Below are positions 1 through 8,665 of a DNA stretch of 64,000 nucleotides, one piece after another. The DNA is taken from NCBI GenBank assembly GCA_016716125.1, contig JADJWZ010000003.1, forward strand, positions 230,985-294,984, given 5' to 3'. Below the pieces are notes generated by a model. That model had not been told where the DNA came from, did no database searches, and worked only from the letters and a program-made list of their open reading frames with translations. The DNA is from Ignavibacteria bacterium (GTDB lineage: Bacteria; Bacteroidota; Ignavibacteria; Tepidaquicellales; Tepidaquicellaceae). The position numbers and the translations under genes were made by a program. Numbering within the stretch: the first letter of the stretch is position 1; every line of letters begins with the position of its first letter.

Positions 1-342
1 ATCGGATCTGTGAATGAACTAAAAAATCAAAGTACAAAACTGCCTTCCTCATTCCGGATGGGAGGAAGTTATAAGTTCAACAAAGATAATTTTGATTTTA
101 ATTTAGCATTGGAAGGATTCAAAATACTTGACGGCGGACCTTTTCACATTCTTACAGGCGGAGAGGCAGGTTATAAGGATTTGTTTTTTGTAAGACTTGG
201 TTATCAGAGTAATTATGAAAATAAGGGAATTACTACCGGAATAGGATTTAAATATAAAGCTCTGAATGTTGATTATGCTTTTATTCCCTCGACCGAAAAT
301 TTCGGCTCCGGAAATTCTTTTTCACTGGGGATAAATTTCTGA
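1..342 (+). CDS. PorV/PorQ-like outer-membrane protein, C-terminal fragment
   Basis: The frame is open from base 1, so the gene begins upstream of the window and the GTG at 10 is only an internal codon. The visible 113 residues are glycine- and aromatic-rich with alternating hydrophobic strands and end in an aromatic residue (SLGINF), as outer-membrane beta-barrels do. The pattern resembles the C-terminus of the PorV/PorQ (UPF0164-like) barrels that assist type IX secretion, which fits the T9SS cargo encoded at 35-42 kb. The family call is inferred from style and context, because the diagnostic N-terminal half is missing. It could be another barrel. Confidence 0.5.
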   Translation: MGSVNELKNQSTKLPSSFRMGGSYKFNKDNFDFNLALEGFKILDGGPFHILTGGEAGYKDLFFVRLGYQSNYENKGITTGIGFKYKALNVDYAFIPSTENFGSGNSFSLGINF

Positions 343-361
343 TATTCTCTTATATGAAAAC

Positions 362-2041
362 ATGTCTTCTTTATATTTCAGATTAAACAGATTTTTAGAT
401 AACGGAAAAAATATTTACAAGGTTTTTTTCGCGCTGTCCCTGATTTTATTTATATTCAAAATTCACTCGCTTTTAATTTCCGATATACAGCCATGGGACG
501 AAGGGATGTATGCAACACGTCTCCTTTCAATTCACCTCAACGGAGATTTCTTTGATCAGTATTCACATTCAGTCGGTAAATTTTATTCCGCTTCTCATCC
601 GCCACTTCTTATCTGGACAGGATATTTCGTAACTCTCATTTTCGGTGTAACTGCAATTGCGCTGAAATCAATTATATTTATTCTTTCATTACTGAGTATT
701 CTTCTTATTCTTTTAATCGGGAGAGAATTGTTTTCTCTCAAGATTGCCTTCTACTCTTCGCTTATTTTTTGCAGCAACATTATCTTTACAGTATTTTCTC
801 AGAGGTTTCAGTTTGATATTCCGTATACTTTTCTGATACTGCTGTCATTTTATTTTCTGATACTATATAATAATTCAGGAAAGTTTAAATATATAATTTA
901 TATCGGCGTTACTTTCGGCGCCTGCCTTATGATAAAGATACTTGTCGGATTTTATATTCCGATTGTGATCTTGCTTTCATACTTAATTTTAGAAGAAAAG
1001 ACTAATATAAAATTAAAGGATATTGCCGTTCTGTCAGCTATTGGAGTCATCATAGCACTACCCTGGCACGCTTATATGCTGTGGAATTACGGTACGGAAT
1101 TCACGGATTATTTTTTGAAATTTCATATTTACGACAGAGCGTTTATAGGAGTCGAAAACAGCGTAAAAAGATCCGGGGTTTTATATCATATTAATTATAT
1201 GTTAACAATAATTCCATATAGTATCCTTATATTATTCAGTTTCATTAAAGACTTTCAAGGCAGAAAAGAACTTGATCGTGAAAAAATATTTATCTGGATC
1301 TGGTTTCTGACAGGAATGCTGATACTGATGATATTCAGGACAAAGCTCGAAGTATATATTCTTCTTATACTTCCCCCCGGATGTTATCTTATCTCGCTCT
1401 TTATTGCCGGAATAGAAAAGGAAAAATTTTTTATTAAAGCTCTTTCAGTAACGTTTATATTACTGAATTTTATCTGGTTTGCCACTGAAGACGCGAGACC
1501 TTTTATAAAAGAGTTTATACTTCGGTCCGATTTCCTGCAGGTATCAGCAGTCATACTCATTCTCCTTGTAATTCTTTATTTTCTCGGAAAATTTATTGCG
1601 CGGAGATTTGATCTGGAGAATACGTATTTTATTTTTATACTGATCTTTTTTCTTGCTGTAAATACATTTTACATGATCAGAATACCTGAGTGGGAAAACA
1701 AGTTTCAAATAACCGAAGTAAAGGAATTAATCGAAAAGAGCGGAAAGAAGAATATTATTTATGTCGCAACAAATTACAGACATAATCCACAGTTCAGTTT
1801 TTATTTTAATGGTCTGGATTTAAACTGGGATAACCCGCAGTATAATTTTGTGCTGATAGATAATAAGGAAGGTATTGATCTTGTAAAAGATAAACTCAGT
1901 TCGCTCAAAAGAAATGATTATGTAATAATTGTCGAAAAGGATTATATTAACAGAGCTGACTATCCTGATTCACAATGGTTTATTCCGGGTGACTTTAAAT
2001 TGCTGCTGAAAAGCAAAGGATATGAACTATATGAAAACTGA
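362..2041 (+). CDS. GT39/ArnT-like integral membrane glycosyltransferase
   Basis: This 559-residue protein has many hydrophobic segments from residue 20 to about 435 and a soluble C-terminal tail. The first periplasmic loop carries W45-D46-E47 (QPWDEGMYATR), the acidic catalytic signature of the ArnT/PMT (GT39/GT83) fold, whose members move a sugar from a polyprenyl-phosphate carrier onto a lipid or protein acceptor outside the membrane. The length matches the family. It starts 20 nt after the barrel gene and is followed 3 nt later by a FemAB-like gene, so it probably heads a surface-glycan operon. Donor and acceptor cannot be read from sequence. Confidence 0.8.
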   Translation: MSSLYFRLNRFLDNGKNIYKVFFALSLILFIFKIHSLLISDIQPWDEGMYATRLLSIHLNGDFFDQYSHSVGKFYSASHPPLLIWTGYFVTLIFGVTAIALKSIIFILSLLSILLILLIGRELFSLKIAFYSSLIFCSNIIFTVFSQRFQFDIPYTFLILLSFYFLILYNNSGKFKYIIYIGVTFGACLMIKILVGFYIPIVILLSYLILEEKTNIKLKDIAVLSAIGVIIALPWHAYMLWNYGTEFTDYFLKFHIYDRAFIGVENSVKRSGVLYHINYMLTIIPYSILILFSFIKDFQGRKELDREKIFIWIWFLTGMLILMIFRTKLEVYILLILPPGCYLISLFIAGIEKEKFFIKALSVTFILLNFIWFATEDARPFIKEFILRSDFLQVSAVILILLVILYFLGKFIARRFDLENTYFIFILIFFLAVNTFYMIRIPEWENKFQITEVKELIEKSGKKNIIYVATNYRHNPQFSFYFNGLDLNWDNPQYNFVLIDNKEGIDLVKDKLSSLKRNDYVIIVEKDYINRADYPDSQWFIPGDFKLLLKSKGYELYEN

Positions 2042-2044
2042 ATT

Positions 2045-3025
2045 ATGACAGAGACTATAAGAGTAAAAAATATTGATAAGGATATTGAGTGGAATGAATT
2101 TCTCAGAAATCAATACAACCTCTTTTTTGACCGGAGATTTATTTCTTACAATGATGAGTTTAAGAAAAAAATCAAATGGCATCATCTGATGTTCAGACCG
2201 GAAGGAACAAATAAAATTCTTGCTGTTATGACCGGCTGTGAGAGGAATGCTGACGGTAAAAAAGATTTTGTCTCATGTGACGGATTGAGTTACGGAGGTT
2301 TTCTCTGGAAAAGAAAAACCGACCTCATCACATACTTTGAAGTGATAGAGAGCTTTAAGAAATATCTTGCTGAAAATAAATTCAGCAGCTGTATTATCAG
2401 AAATCCGCCATTTCGCTACAATAATATTCCCAATGAAGAAACAGATTATGCTCTTATGAAAAAAGGATTTGAAGTAACAGGTATTTCACTCACAAATATA
2501 ATTGATGTAAGAGATTTTAATTTTAAGAAAATATCCGGACCTAAGAAAAGATCAATTAAAAAATCATCTTCAGTAATTACTGTAGAGTTGTTTGAAGAAG
2601 AACCGGATAAGAAGAATTTCAGGGAATTTTATGACGTACTTTTAAGGAACAGGGAATTAAAAAATGTAAAGCCGACACATTCGTTTGAAGAGCTGATCTA
2701 TCTTAAGAATAAGCTTAAGGATGAAATTATTTTATTTACAGCAAAAATAGAGACAGAGCTTGCTGCGGTTTGCGTGCTTTTTAAAATTAACAGCGACATG
2801 ATCCTAAATTTTTATCTTGCCGGCGACGAAAAATTCAAAATGAACAGGGTCTCGGAATTTCTTCTTTATAAGTCTATTGAATGGTCAAAAGAAAACGGAT
2901 ATAATTATTATGACATCGGCACATCTGATATGAACGGTAAACTGCTCGAAGGACTGTATGCATTTAAGAAAAAATTTCTCGCGCATGGATTTCTCAGAAA
3001 AACATATGAACATAAAATCAAATAA
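2045..3025 (+). CDS. FemAB/GNAT-like aminoacyl- or acyltransferase
   Basis: The protein has 326 residues. Its C-terminal half (about 215-320) has the GNAT_6/FemAB look: a strand with FTAKIETELAAVCVLF, then LNFYLAGDE, a helix-rich stretch, and YYDIGTSDMNG followed by LYAFKKKFL near the end. Such proteins transfer amino acids or acyl groups in peptidoglycan bridges or exopolysaccharides. It sits between a lipid-linked sugar transferase and a nucleotide-sugar epimerase, which favours decoration of a surface glycan rather than peptidoglycan. No signal peptide is seen, so it should act in the cytoplasm. Substrate unknown. Confidence 0.7.
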   Translation: MTETIRVKNIDKDIEWNEFLRNQYNLFFDRRFISYNDEFKKKIKWHHLMFRPEGTNKILAVMTGCERNADGKKDFVSCDGLSYGGFLWKRKTDLITYFEVIESFKKYLAENKFSSCIIRNPPFRYNNIPNEETDYALMKKGFEVTGISLTNIIDVRDFNFKKISGPKKRSIKKSSSVITVELFEEEPDKKNFREFYDVLLRNRELKNVKPTHSFEELIYLKNKLKDEIILFTAKIETELAAVCVLFKINSDMILNFYLAGDEKFKMNRVSEFLLYKSIEWSKENGYNYYDIGTSDMNGKLLEGLYAFKKKFLAHGFLRKTYEHKIK

Positions 3026-3030
3026 TTAAA

Positions 3031-3993
3031 TTGAAAATAAAGAATAAAAAAATACTTCTAACAGGCGGCGCAGGTTTTATAGGCAGCACTCTTGTATCAA
3101 AGCTTGTTAAGGATAATGAAATTACAATAGTTGATAATTTCTCAAGGGATTCTATAAAATACAAAAAAATTACTTCGCGCAATCTTAAAATAGTAAAAGA
3201 AGATGTTCTGAATTTTAATGCATTAAAAAAGACATGCGAAGATTTCAGGCCGGAGATTGTGATCCATCTTGCTGCTGTCGCAGGAATAGATACGGTTATT
3301 ATTGATCCGGTTAAGACTCTTGATGTAAATATAAACGGTACATTCAATCTGCTGAAAGCGCTTGAGAAATATTCAGGCAGACTTGAAAGAGTAATTGATT
3401 TTTCCACAAGTGAAGTTCTCGGCGCATATGCATATAAATCAACTGAAAAGTCGGATACAAATTTCGCGCCTGTGGGCGAAGCAAGGTGGACATATTCCAT
3501 CAGTAAAGTCGCCGGAGAACATATCGTTCACAGTTATTTTAAAAAATTCGCTTATCCCTGCGTTACAATCCGTCCTTTTAATATCTACGGTCCGGGACAG
3601 GTCGGGGAAGGCGCTATTCAGATATTTATAAAGAATGCTGTTCGAGGGAAAAATATTGAAATACACGGCGACGGCGATCAGATAAGATCATGGTGTTATA
3701 TTGACGACATGATAAATGGTATCGAACTCTCTCTTACAAATAAAAAAGCTGTCGGTGAAATTTTCAATATCGGAAATCCAAAAGGTACGATCACAATTTC
3801 ATCTCTCGCCGAAAAAATTGTTGCATTGTGCAGATCAAAATCAAAAATTATCTATACTCCGAAAAATTATGTAGATGTAGAATTAAGAATACCGAGCATT
3901 GAAAAAGCAAAAGATCTGCTGGGATTTATTCCTCAGGTAGATCTGAACGAAGGTATTCTGAAAACATTTAACTGGTATAAAAAAAATATCTGA
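3031..3993 (+). CDS. NAD-dependent nucleotide-sugar epimerase/dehydratase (extended SDR)
   Basis: The 320-residue extended short-chain dehydrogenase has an N-terminal Rossmann motif TGGAGFIGST (11-20), an acidic residue at the end of strand 2 (VDNFSRD), and the catalytic pair Y155-x3-K159 (YSISK) with an upstream S/T-rich strand (DFSTSE). The C-terminal part has RPFNIYGPGQ and a CYIDDM segment, typical of GDP-mannose 4,6-dehydratase and UDP-sugar epimerase relatives. The start is a TTG just after the previous stop; no better codon precedes the Rossmann motif. It overlaps the next gene by one base (TGATG). The exact sugar nucleotide is unknown. Confidence 0.8.
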   Translation: MKIKNKKILLTGGAGFIGSTLVSKLVKDNEITIVDNFSRDSIKYKKITSRNLKIVKEDVLNFNALKKTCEDFRPEIVIHLAAVAGIDTVIIDPVKTLDVNINGTFNLLKALEKYSGRLERVIDFSTSEVLGAYAYKSTEKSDTNFAPVGEARWTYSISKVAGEHIVHSYFKKFAYPCVTIRPFNIYGPGQVGEGAIQIFIKNAVRGKNIEIHGDGDQIRSWCYIDDMINGIELSLTNKKAVGEIFNIGNPKGTITISSLAEKIVALCRSKSKIIYTPKNYVDVELRIPSIEKAKDLLGFIPQVDLNEGILKTFNWYKKNI

Positions 3994-4901
3994 TGAGGTT
4001 TTTTTATCTTGCCCATTCCATAATGAGTCTTGAATGTCTTAAAGGTCTTGCTGCTGATAATATGCTGCCGGGGCTTGCAGTGATTCACAATAGTCTTGAC
4101 AGAAAAAAACTCGATAAAGAATATTATACACCTGTAAAAGAATTTTGCATTGAGAATAGAATTGAGTTATCTGAAACAGATGATGTAAATGAATTAAAGA
4201 ATAAGCTTTCTGAATTTGATACAGGTGTCTGCGTGGGATTTATGAGCATACTGAAAAAGAAAATATTTTCAATTCCTAAAAACGGCATACTGAATTTACA
4301 CTGCGGTAAGCTCCCGGAATACAGGGGCAGAGCTCCTATCAGCAGAAGTATTATGAACGGAGAGGAATTCCTTACCGTTACGGTTCACAGGATTGATGAA
4401 GGGATTGACTCCGGAGATATTTGCAAAGAATATAAAATCAAGATAAGTCAGGAAGATGACGTAAATACACTTTACCGAAAATGCTCCGGTGTTTCATCCA
4501 AAATTATTTCGGAATGTCTCCGCGATATTAAAGAGCGGAAATTAATTTTCCGTAAACAGATAACGGACAAATCCGCTAACAAAGTTATCAGCGATGAAGA
4601 AAGAAGAATAAACTGGAATGAAAATGCAAATGCAATATTTAATACTATAAGAGCGCTTACTTTTCCTTATCCATGCGCATACTTTTCTTTTAATAATAAA
4701 AAATACTTAATTCTTAAATCGATCCCGTTAAGTGATAATTTGATATCTGAATCAACGGCAGGAACTGTAACAAGTGTATCGGACACTGAAATGGAAATTG
4801 AAACCGGAAGAGGTAGACTTAATATATCCGTAATGACAGATGAAAATTTAAACGAAATAAATTTCAAAGAACAATTTAAAACCGGAGACATATTCAATTG
4901 A
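3993..4901 (+). CDS. Methionyl-tRNA-formyltransferase-like sugar N-formyltransferase
   Basis: The 302-residue protein has the formyltransferase core: NLHCGKLPEYRGRAPI (101-116) supplies catalytic N101 and H103, and HRIDEGIDSGDI (132-143) supplies the conserved aspartate. The C-terminal part resembles the Fmt OB-fold domain. It uses formyl-tetrahydrofolate to formylate an amino group. Being in a glycan operon with an SDR epimerase, it more likely N-formylates a nucleotide-linked amino sugar than Met-tRNA. The HxSLLP form common in Fmt is replaced by HCGKLP, in line with a sugar-type enzyme. A true fmt gene elsewhere in the genome would support this. Confidence 0.75.
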   Translation: MRFFYLAHSIMSLECLKGLAADNMLPGLAVIHNSLDRKKLDKEYYTPVKEFCIENRIELSETDDVNELKNKLSEFDTGVCVGFMSILKKKIFSIPKNGILNLHCGKLPEYRGRAPISRSIMNGEEFLTVTVHRIDEGIDSGDICKEYKIKISQEDDVNTLYRKCSGVSSKIISECLRDIKERKLIFRKQITDKSANKVISDEERRINWNENANAIFNTIRALTFPYPCAYFSFNNKKYLILKSIPLSDNLISESTAGTVTSVSDTEMEIETGRGRLNISVMTDENLNEINFKEQFKTGDIFN

Positions 4902-5632
4902 GAATTATAGATGCGCATATTCATATTGGGAAATGGAGTAAAATATTTTATGAATACGGTTCGACTGTAGAACAGGCGGTCAGCGTTATGAAAAGCTCAG
5001 GCGTAGAGGCGGCTTTATGCATGCCGACTGACGCAACTTCAAATGAAGAATTATTCAGTCTTTCACGGGAATCCTGCGGTTTTAAATTTTATTATAATGC
5101 CTGGATAAATCCTGCGGATAAAAATCTTGATGATTTTCTTGAAAGAAACATAAATGAAATTTCTGCATTCAAGATACATCCGTCCATTCAGCGATTAAAA
5201 ATTACAGATACTGCATATGACAAATATCTCCGTCTTGCAGCAGATATGGGAAAAATTATAGTAGTTCACTGCGGGAGATGGCAGGAGATGGCGGGATATA
5301 AATTCCCGCTTGAAGCAGCTTTGAAATATCCTGCTCTGAAAATTATTCTTGCGCATATGGGTGGTGATCAGCCTTCTCTTTATCTTGAATGCGCTGAAGA
5401 AGTTAAAAATAAAAAGTATAAAAATGTATATCTCGGGACGGAATCTGTACGTGAATTCTACTTTATGAATCTTGCCGTGAAAAAAGCCGGAGCTGAGAAA
5501 GTTGTATTCGGAAGCGATTATAATCTCGGTCTGCCGCTGACATATATACCAATCGTGGAAAGTCTGGATATAACTAATGAAGAAAAAGAACTTATATTCT
5601 CGGGAAATATTCTAAAACTTATTTCATCTTAA
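4898..5632 (+). CDS. Amidohydrolase_2-family metal-dependent hydrolase
   Basis: The 244-residue TIM-barrel hydrolase carries the N-terminal metal motif DAHIHIG (H7, H9), then FKIHPS, VVHCGRW, ILAHMGG and VFGSDYN, the ordered metal- and acid-bearing strand ends of the amidohydrolase_2 (PF04909-type) family. It starts at a TTG overlapping the stop of the formyltransferase gene by 4 nt, so the two are probably translationally coupled. The family includes decarboxylases and lactonases; its place here suggests processing of a sugar-derived compound or deformylation/deacylation, but this is inference. It converges with the next gene, overlapping by 4 nt. Confidence 0.75.
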   Translation: MRIIDAHIHIGKWSKIFYEYGSTVEQAVSVMKSSGVEAALCMPTDATSNEELFSLSRESCGFKFYYNAWINPADKNLDDFLERNINEISAFKIHPSIQRLKITDTAYDKYLRLAADMGKIIVVHCGRWQEMAGYKFPLEAALKYPALKIILAHMGGDQPSLYLECAEEVKNKKYKNVYLGTESVREFYFMNLAVKKAGAEKVVFGSDYNLGLPLTYIPIVESLDITNEEKELIFSGNILKLISS

Positions 5633-5970
5633 AAATCCTCCGGAAAAACAAATATTCCGTCTTCATCTCTTACAATTTCATAAATCTCTATTACAGCTTC
5701 GAGATTAAGCTCTCCGTAAATATGAGGGAATAGAAAATTATCATTGTTCGAATCTTCCCAGATAATTTCGCTGCTGACTTTTGACTGATCAATATAAATC
5801 AGGAGGATTTCTTTTTCTTTATTAAAAAACTTTGCAGCCGATGATCTGACTTTATCCTTAGGCGAGCAATGAATGAATCCTTCTGTATCAAGCGAAGCAG
5901 TCCTGTATGGTTTGGTTTTTTTAAAAAGAATCCTGTCCTTTTTAATAGTCAAATGATAAATTATTTCCAT
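5629..5970 (-). CDS. DUF952 family protein
   Basis: The 113-residue protein matches the DUF952 pattern: IIYHLT at the N-terminus, an internal EGFIHCSPKD block, then LLIYID, IIWED and FPHIYGELNLEAV. The family is of unknown biochemical function, is usually a single small cytoplasmic domain, and has a fold compared with ADP-ribosyltransferases. Its length is normal and no residues appear missing. It is first in a - strand neighbourhood with a methyltransferase 17 nt upstream, but nothing shows that the two work together. Confidence 0.8.
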   Translation of the reverse strand: MEIIYHLTIKKDRILFKKTKPYRTASLDTEGFIHCSPKDKVRSSAAKFFNKEKEILLIYIDQSKVSSEIIWEDSNNDNFLFPHIYGELNLEAVIEIYEIVRDEDGIFVFPEDF

Positions 5971-5987
5971 TAGAGTAACAATTAGTT

Positions 5988-6575
5988 TTAATTTTTTTTA
6001 CGGGCGATAATATCGAACAAGTGCCAGTGCTTTAATTCTCCTATAGCTGTTTTGTCATCCTTTTCAATTTCATCGAAAAATTCTATCTCCATTCCTTCAA
6101 ATCTTTTTATCGCCTCATCCTTTGTATGCCTAACAAGATCCCATTCATCCCGGTCTCCAAAAAGCTGACCTGAAAATCTTCCGTTAACTTTAAGTGAATT
6201 TATTATGTTTTCCCAGACAAATTCAAAATGTTCTTTAGGACAAAAAGGAAGAGCGTAGTTTGCATTGATAAGATCGCATTTTGTCCAGTTAATATTCTCA
6301 AATGATGATATCTGAATTTCAAGTTTGTCTTTATATTCATCAATGATCTCTTTCATTAACTCAGATACATTTTCATTGTTATCAACTGCCGTAACACGCC
6401 AGCCTTTTTTCAGAAGTTCATGCGTCTCATGACCGTTACCGCAGCCGAGATCATAAGCAATGCCGGAATTAAATTTATCCTTATCAAAAAGTTCAAAAGT
6501 TTTAATAAGTAAATCTCTTGCTTTTCTTTCCTTATGAGCTTTGTAATAACCCGCCCAGTTAAATACTTTTGTCAT
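5988..6575 (-). CDS. Class I SAM-dependent methyltransferase
   Basis: The 195-residue protein has motif I YDLGCGNGHETHELL (about 41-55), an acidic residue ending strand 2 (TAVDNN), and a motif IV-like region (NANYALPFCP). This is the Rossmann-like SAM-binding fold of small TehB/UbiE-type enzymes. The conserved phrase LPFCPKEHFEFVW is typical of tellurite-resistance-like TehB relatives in environmental bacteria. Substrate cannot be told. It is cytoplasmic with no signal peptide. Confidence 0.8.
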   Translation of the reverse strand: MTKVFNWAGYYKAHKERKARDLLIKTFELFDKDKFNSGIAYDLGCGNGHETHELLKKGWRVTAVDNNENVSELMKEIIDEYKDKLEIQISSFENINWTKCDLINANYALPFCPKEHFEFVWENIINSLKVNGRFSGQLFGDRDEWDLVRHTKDEAIKRFEGMEIEFFDEIEKDDKTAIGELKHWHLFDIIARKKN

Positions 6576-6631
6576 TAATTATTTAAATGTATTCCCCGTT
6601 ATCAGGCATTAAATTTTGTTTAAAAAAATAA

Positions 6632-7414
6632 TCAATATCGTTGAAATAAAACATTGAATTTTTTTATAGAAATAACGGCAAGAGCGGTTATAATACCCAT
6701 TAAAGCTCCGGCTATTACATCCGTATTATAATGAACACCGATGACCACTCTTGAGAGAGAAACAAGAAGCGCCCACAGCAACGGAATTACTGTAAGATAT
6801 TTATTCTTTTTTAAAACGACAGATGATATTATAAACGCAAAGATCACTGCCAGAAAAAACGAGGACTGAGAATGTCCGGATGGAAAAGAATTTTCAGTCT
6901 CGCTTATCCAGTTATAAAGTAAAGGAGGATAAATCTCTTTAAACTTATCCGGATTATTTTCCGTCATTTCCCGCAGGTATTTTTTCTTCTCTTCAGGAAG
7001 CCGGTCTATATATAAAGCTCCGGCCGGATCTTTGAATTCACCGCCGGTAATATATAACTGAGATGGTCTTGGCTTTACTATCGAATCTTTCAGAATAAAA
7101 TAAGTAACGCCTGTATTAATAAGCTGAATGCAAAATACTGTAAGAAGAAATAGAAAGACAACTCTTCTTTTTGTTTTACTGAATTTAAAATTATAAAATA
7201 CGAATGCGGATACTATTAGAAAAGTAACAGCAATTCCGTAAACACCGCCTCCCAAAGTTATAAAAAGCCAGACTGGCGCTAAAGTATCAGTAGTTCTGCT
7301 TCCGCTGAATTCAAGATCAAACATTAAAAGGATCAAAACAAGAAGTGTAAAGATCAGAAATACTGAATTAAAAAAATAAGTTCGCTCACTGTAAAGAGTT
7401 TTAAAGTATAACAT
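6632..7414 (-). CDS. PAP2-family membrane phosphatase
   Basis: The 260-residue membrane protein has about six hydrophobic helices and the three PAP2/PgpB acid-phosphatase motifs: KDSIVKPRP (K-x6-RP), PSGH (within SFPSGHSQSS), and SRVVIGVHYNTD (SR-x5-H-x3-D). The catalytic histidines therefore face the periplasm. Such enzymes dephosphorylate undecaprenyl-diphosphate, phosphatidylglycerophosphate or lipid A. A long extracytoplasmic loop of about 60 residues separates motifs 1 and 2. The gene stands alone between a methyltransferase and the SprT-like gene. Confidence 0.85.
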   Translation of the reverse strand: MLYFKTLYSERTYFFNSVFLIFTLLVLILLMFDLEFSGSRTTDTLAPVWLFITLGGGVYGIAVTFLIVSAFVFYNFKFSKTKRRVVFLFLLTVFCIQLINTGVTYFILKDSIVKPRPSQLYITGGEFKDPAGALYIDRLPEEKKKYLREMTENNPDKFKEIYPPLLYNWISETENSFPSGHSQSSFFLAVIFAFIISSVVLKKNKYLTVIPLLWALLVSLSRVVIGVHYNTDVIAGALMGIITALAVISIKKFNVLFQRY

Positions 7415-7441
7415 ATTAAAAATACGGTTACTTAAAGTTAT

Positions 7442-8059
7442 CTAAAAAAGAGTTTCCTTAATCACATCAGCAATTGGACTTATAAGATATTTTCTGCCTG
7501 TTCCGATTTCCGTGCATAAAAATCTTTTACGGAGTTTTTTTCCTTTGATATATCTGCGCGAATCCTTCAGACTGAATATCTGATTCTCATTAAGCTCTTC
7601 AAGATGAATGTAATCAGACGCATCGTCATATTTTTTTAATATTTTTATCAGACTGACATCCGTGCAGCTTGCTGCTGAAGGACTTACGGAATAAACTTTC
7701 ATGTAATTGTTTAACTCTTCCGGAAAGATATTCATTTCCAGAAAATACTTCATATGAAAGTTAAATTCAGATTTCCATTCCTTACCATGCGGTGATATTT
7801 TTTTCGGGTATTTCTTATAACACGTGAGGTGAGCAATTTCATGCACAAGTATTATCAAAAAGAAGTATTTGTTTAGGTTGTGATTTACGGTGATCTTGTG
7901 CAGCTTTCCTTTGTAAGTATGTGTGTAATCGCCAAGCTTTGACTGACGGGCTTTTGTGATCTTTAAGAGAAACCGGTATTCCTCGATCCATTGAATTATA
8001 ATATCAACGGAGCCTTCCGGAATATATTTGCTAAGGATTATTTTGTTTCTGTCGGAAAT
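7442..8059 (-). CDS. SprT-like zinc metalloprotease domain protein, start uncertain
   Basis: The zinc motif HEIAH lies near the TTG at 7858-7856, but that TTG is in mid-domain. Reading upstream in the same frame the protein continues through NKYFF, KITVN, ARQSKLGDY, RFLLKITK and SKYIPEG, which is the normal SprT N-terminal region, until a stop at 8065-8063. No ATG, GTG or TTG occurs in that upstream part. I therefore extend the gene to an ATT at 8059-8057 as a possible start, giving about 205 residues. SprT-like domains act on DNA-protein crosslinks or are uncharacterised bacterial relatives. Rare AUU initiation or a small indel near the start are the options. Confidence 0.7.
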   Translation of the reverse strand: MSDRNKIILSKYIPEGSVDIIIQWIEEYRFLLKITKARQSKLGDYTHTYKGKLHKITVNHNLNKYFFLIILVHEIAHLTCYKKYPKKISPHGKEWKSEFNFHMKYFLEMNIFPEELNNYMKVYSVSPSAASCTDVSLIKILKKYDDASDYIHLEELNENQIFSLKDSRRYIKGKKLRKRFLCTEIGTGRKYLISPIADVIKETLF

Positions 8060-8065
8060 AAATTA

Positions 8066-8665
8066 TTATTTTAATTTTTTTACTGCTTTAAAACGAAAAC
8101 AGTTTTCAATATGATCATTTACCATCCCGGCTGCCTGCATGAAAGCGTAACAAATTGTTGATCCGACAAAATTGAATCCGCGTTTTTTAAGATCCTTGCT
8201 CATTGCATCAGATTCCGCTGACACAGCAGGTATATTATTCATTGATTTTCTATTGCTGTGAATTGTCTTTCCCCCGGTAAACTGCCATATGTATTTGTCA
8301 AAACTTCCAAACTCTTTCTGAACCGCTTTAAATAATTTTGCATTTTCAACTGAGGAATAAATTTTAAGTTTGTTTCTTATTATTCCTTCATCATTTAAAA
8401 GCTCGTTGATTTTTTTACTGTCATATTTTGCAATCTTATTATAATTAAAATTGTCAAAAGCTTTTTTAAAGTTCTTTCTCTTGTTAATTATTGTAGACCA
8501 GCTCAACCCCGCCTGAAAAGCATCGAGAAGTAAAAATTCAAAAAGTTTTTTATCATCATGAACCGGGTTTCCCCATTCTTCATCATGATACTTAACCATG
8601 AGTTCACTCGAAAGACACCAGCTGCATCGTATTTTTTTATCGGAAACTTTAAATTCTATTTTCAT
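8066..8665 (-). CDS. tag: DNA-3-methyladenine glycosylase I
   Basis: This 199-residue protein is a clear Tag homologue. It has RCSWC near the N-terminus, YHDEEWG, LDAFQAGLSWSTII, and the C-terminal zinc ligands in VNDHIENCF. Tag excises 3-methyladenine from alkylated DNA to start base-excision repair. The cysteines and histidines expected for the structural zinc site are present. It overlaps the upstream DinB-like gene by 17 nt, so both are likely on one - strand transcript. Its length is close to the E. coli protein. Confidence 0.92.
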   Translation of the reverse strand: MKIEFKVSDKKIRCSWCLSSELMVKYHDEEWGNPVHDDKKLFEFLLLDAFQAGLSWSTIINKRKNFKKAFDNFNYNKIAKYDSKKINELLNDEGIIRNKLKIYSSVENAKLFKAVQKEFGSFDKYIWQFTGGKTIHSNRKSMNNIPAVSAESDAMSKDLKKRGFNFVGSTICYAFMQAAGMVNDHIENCFRFKAVKKLK

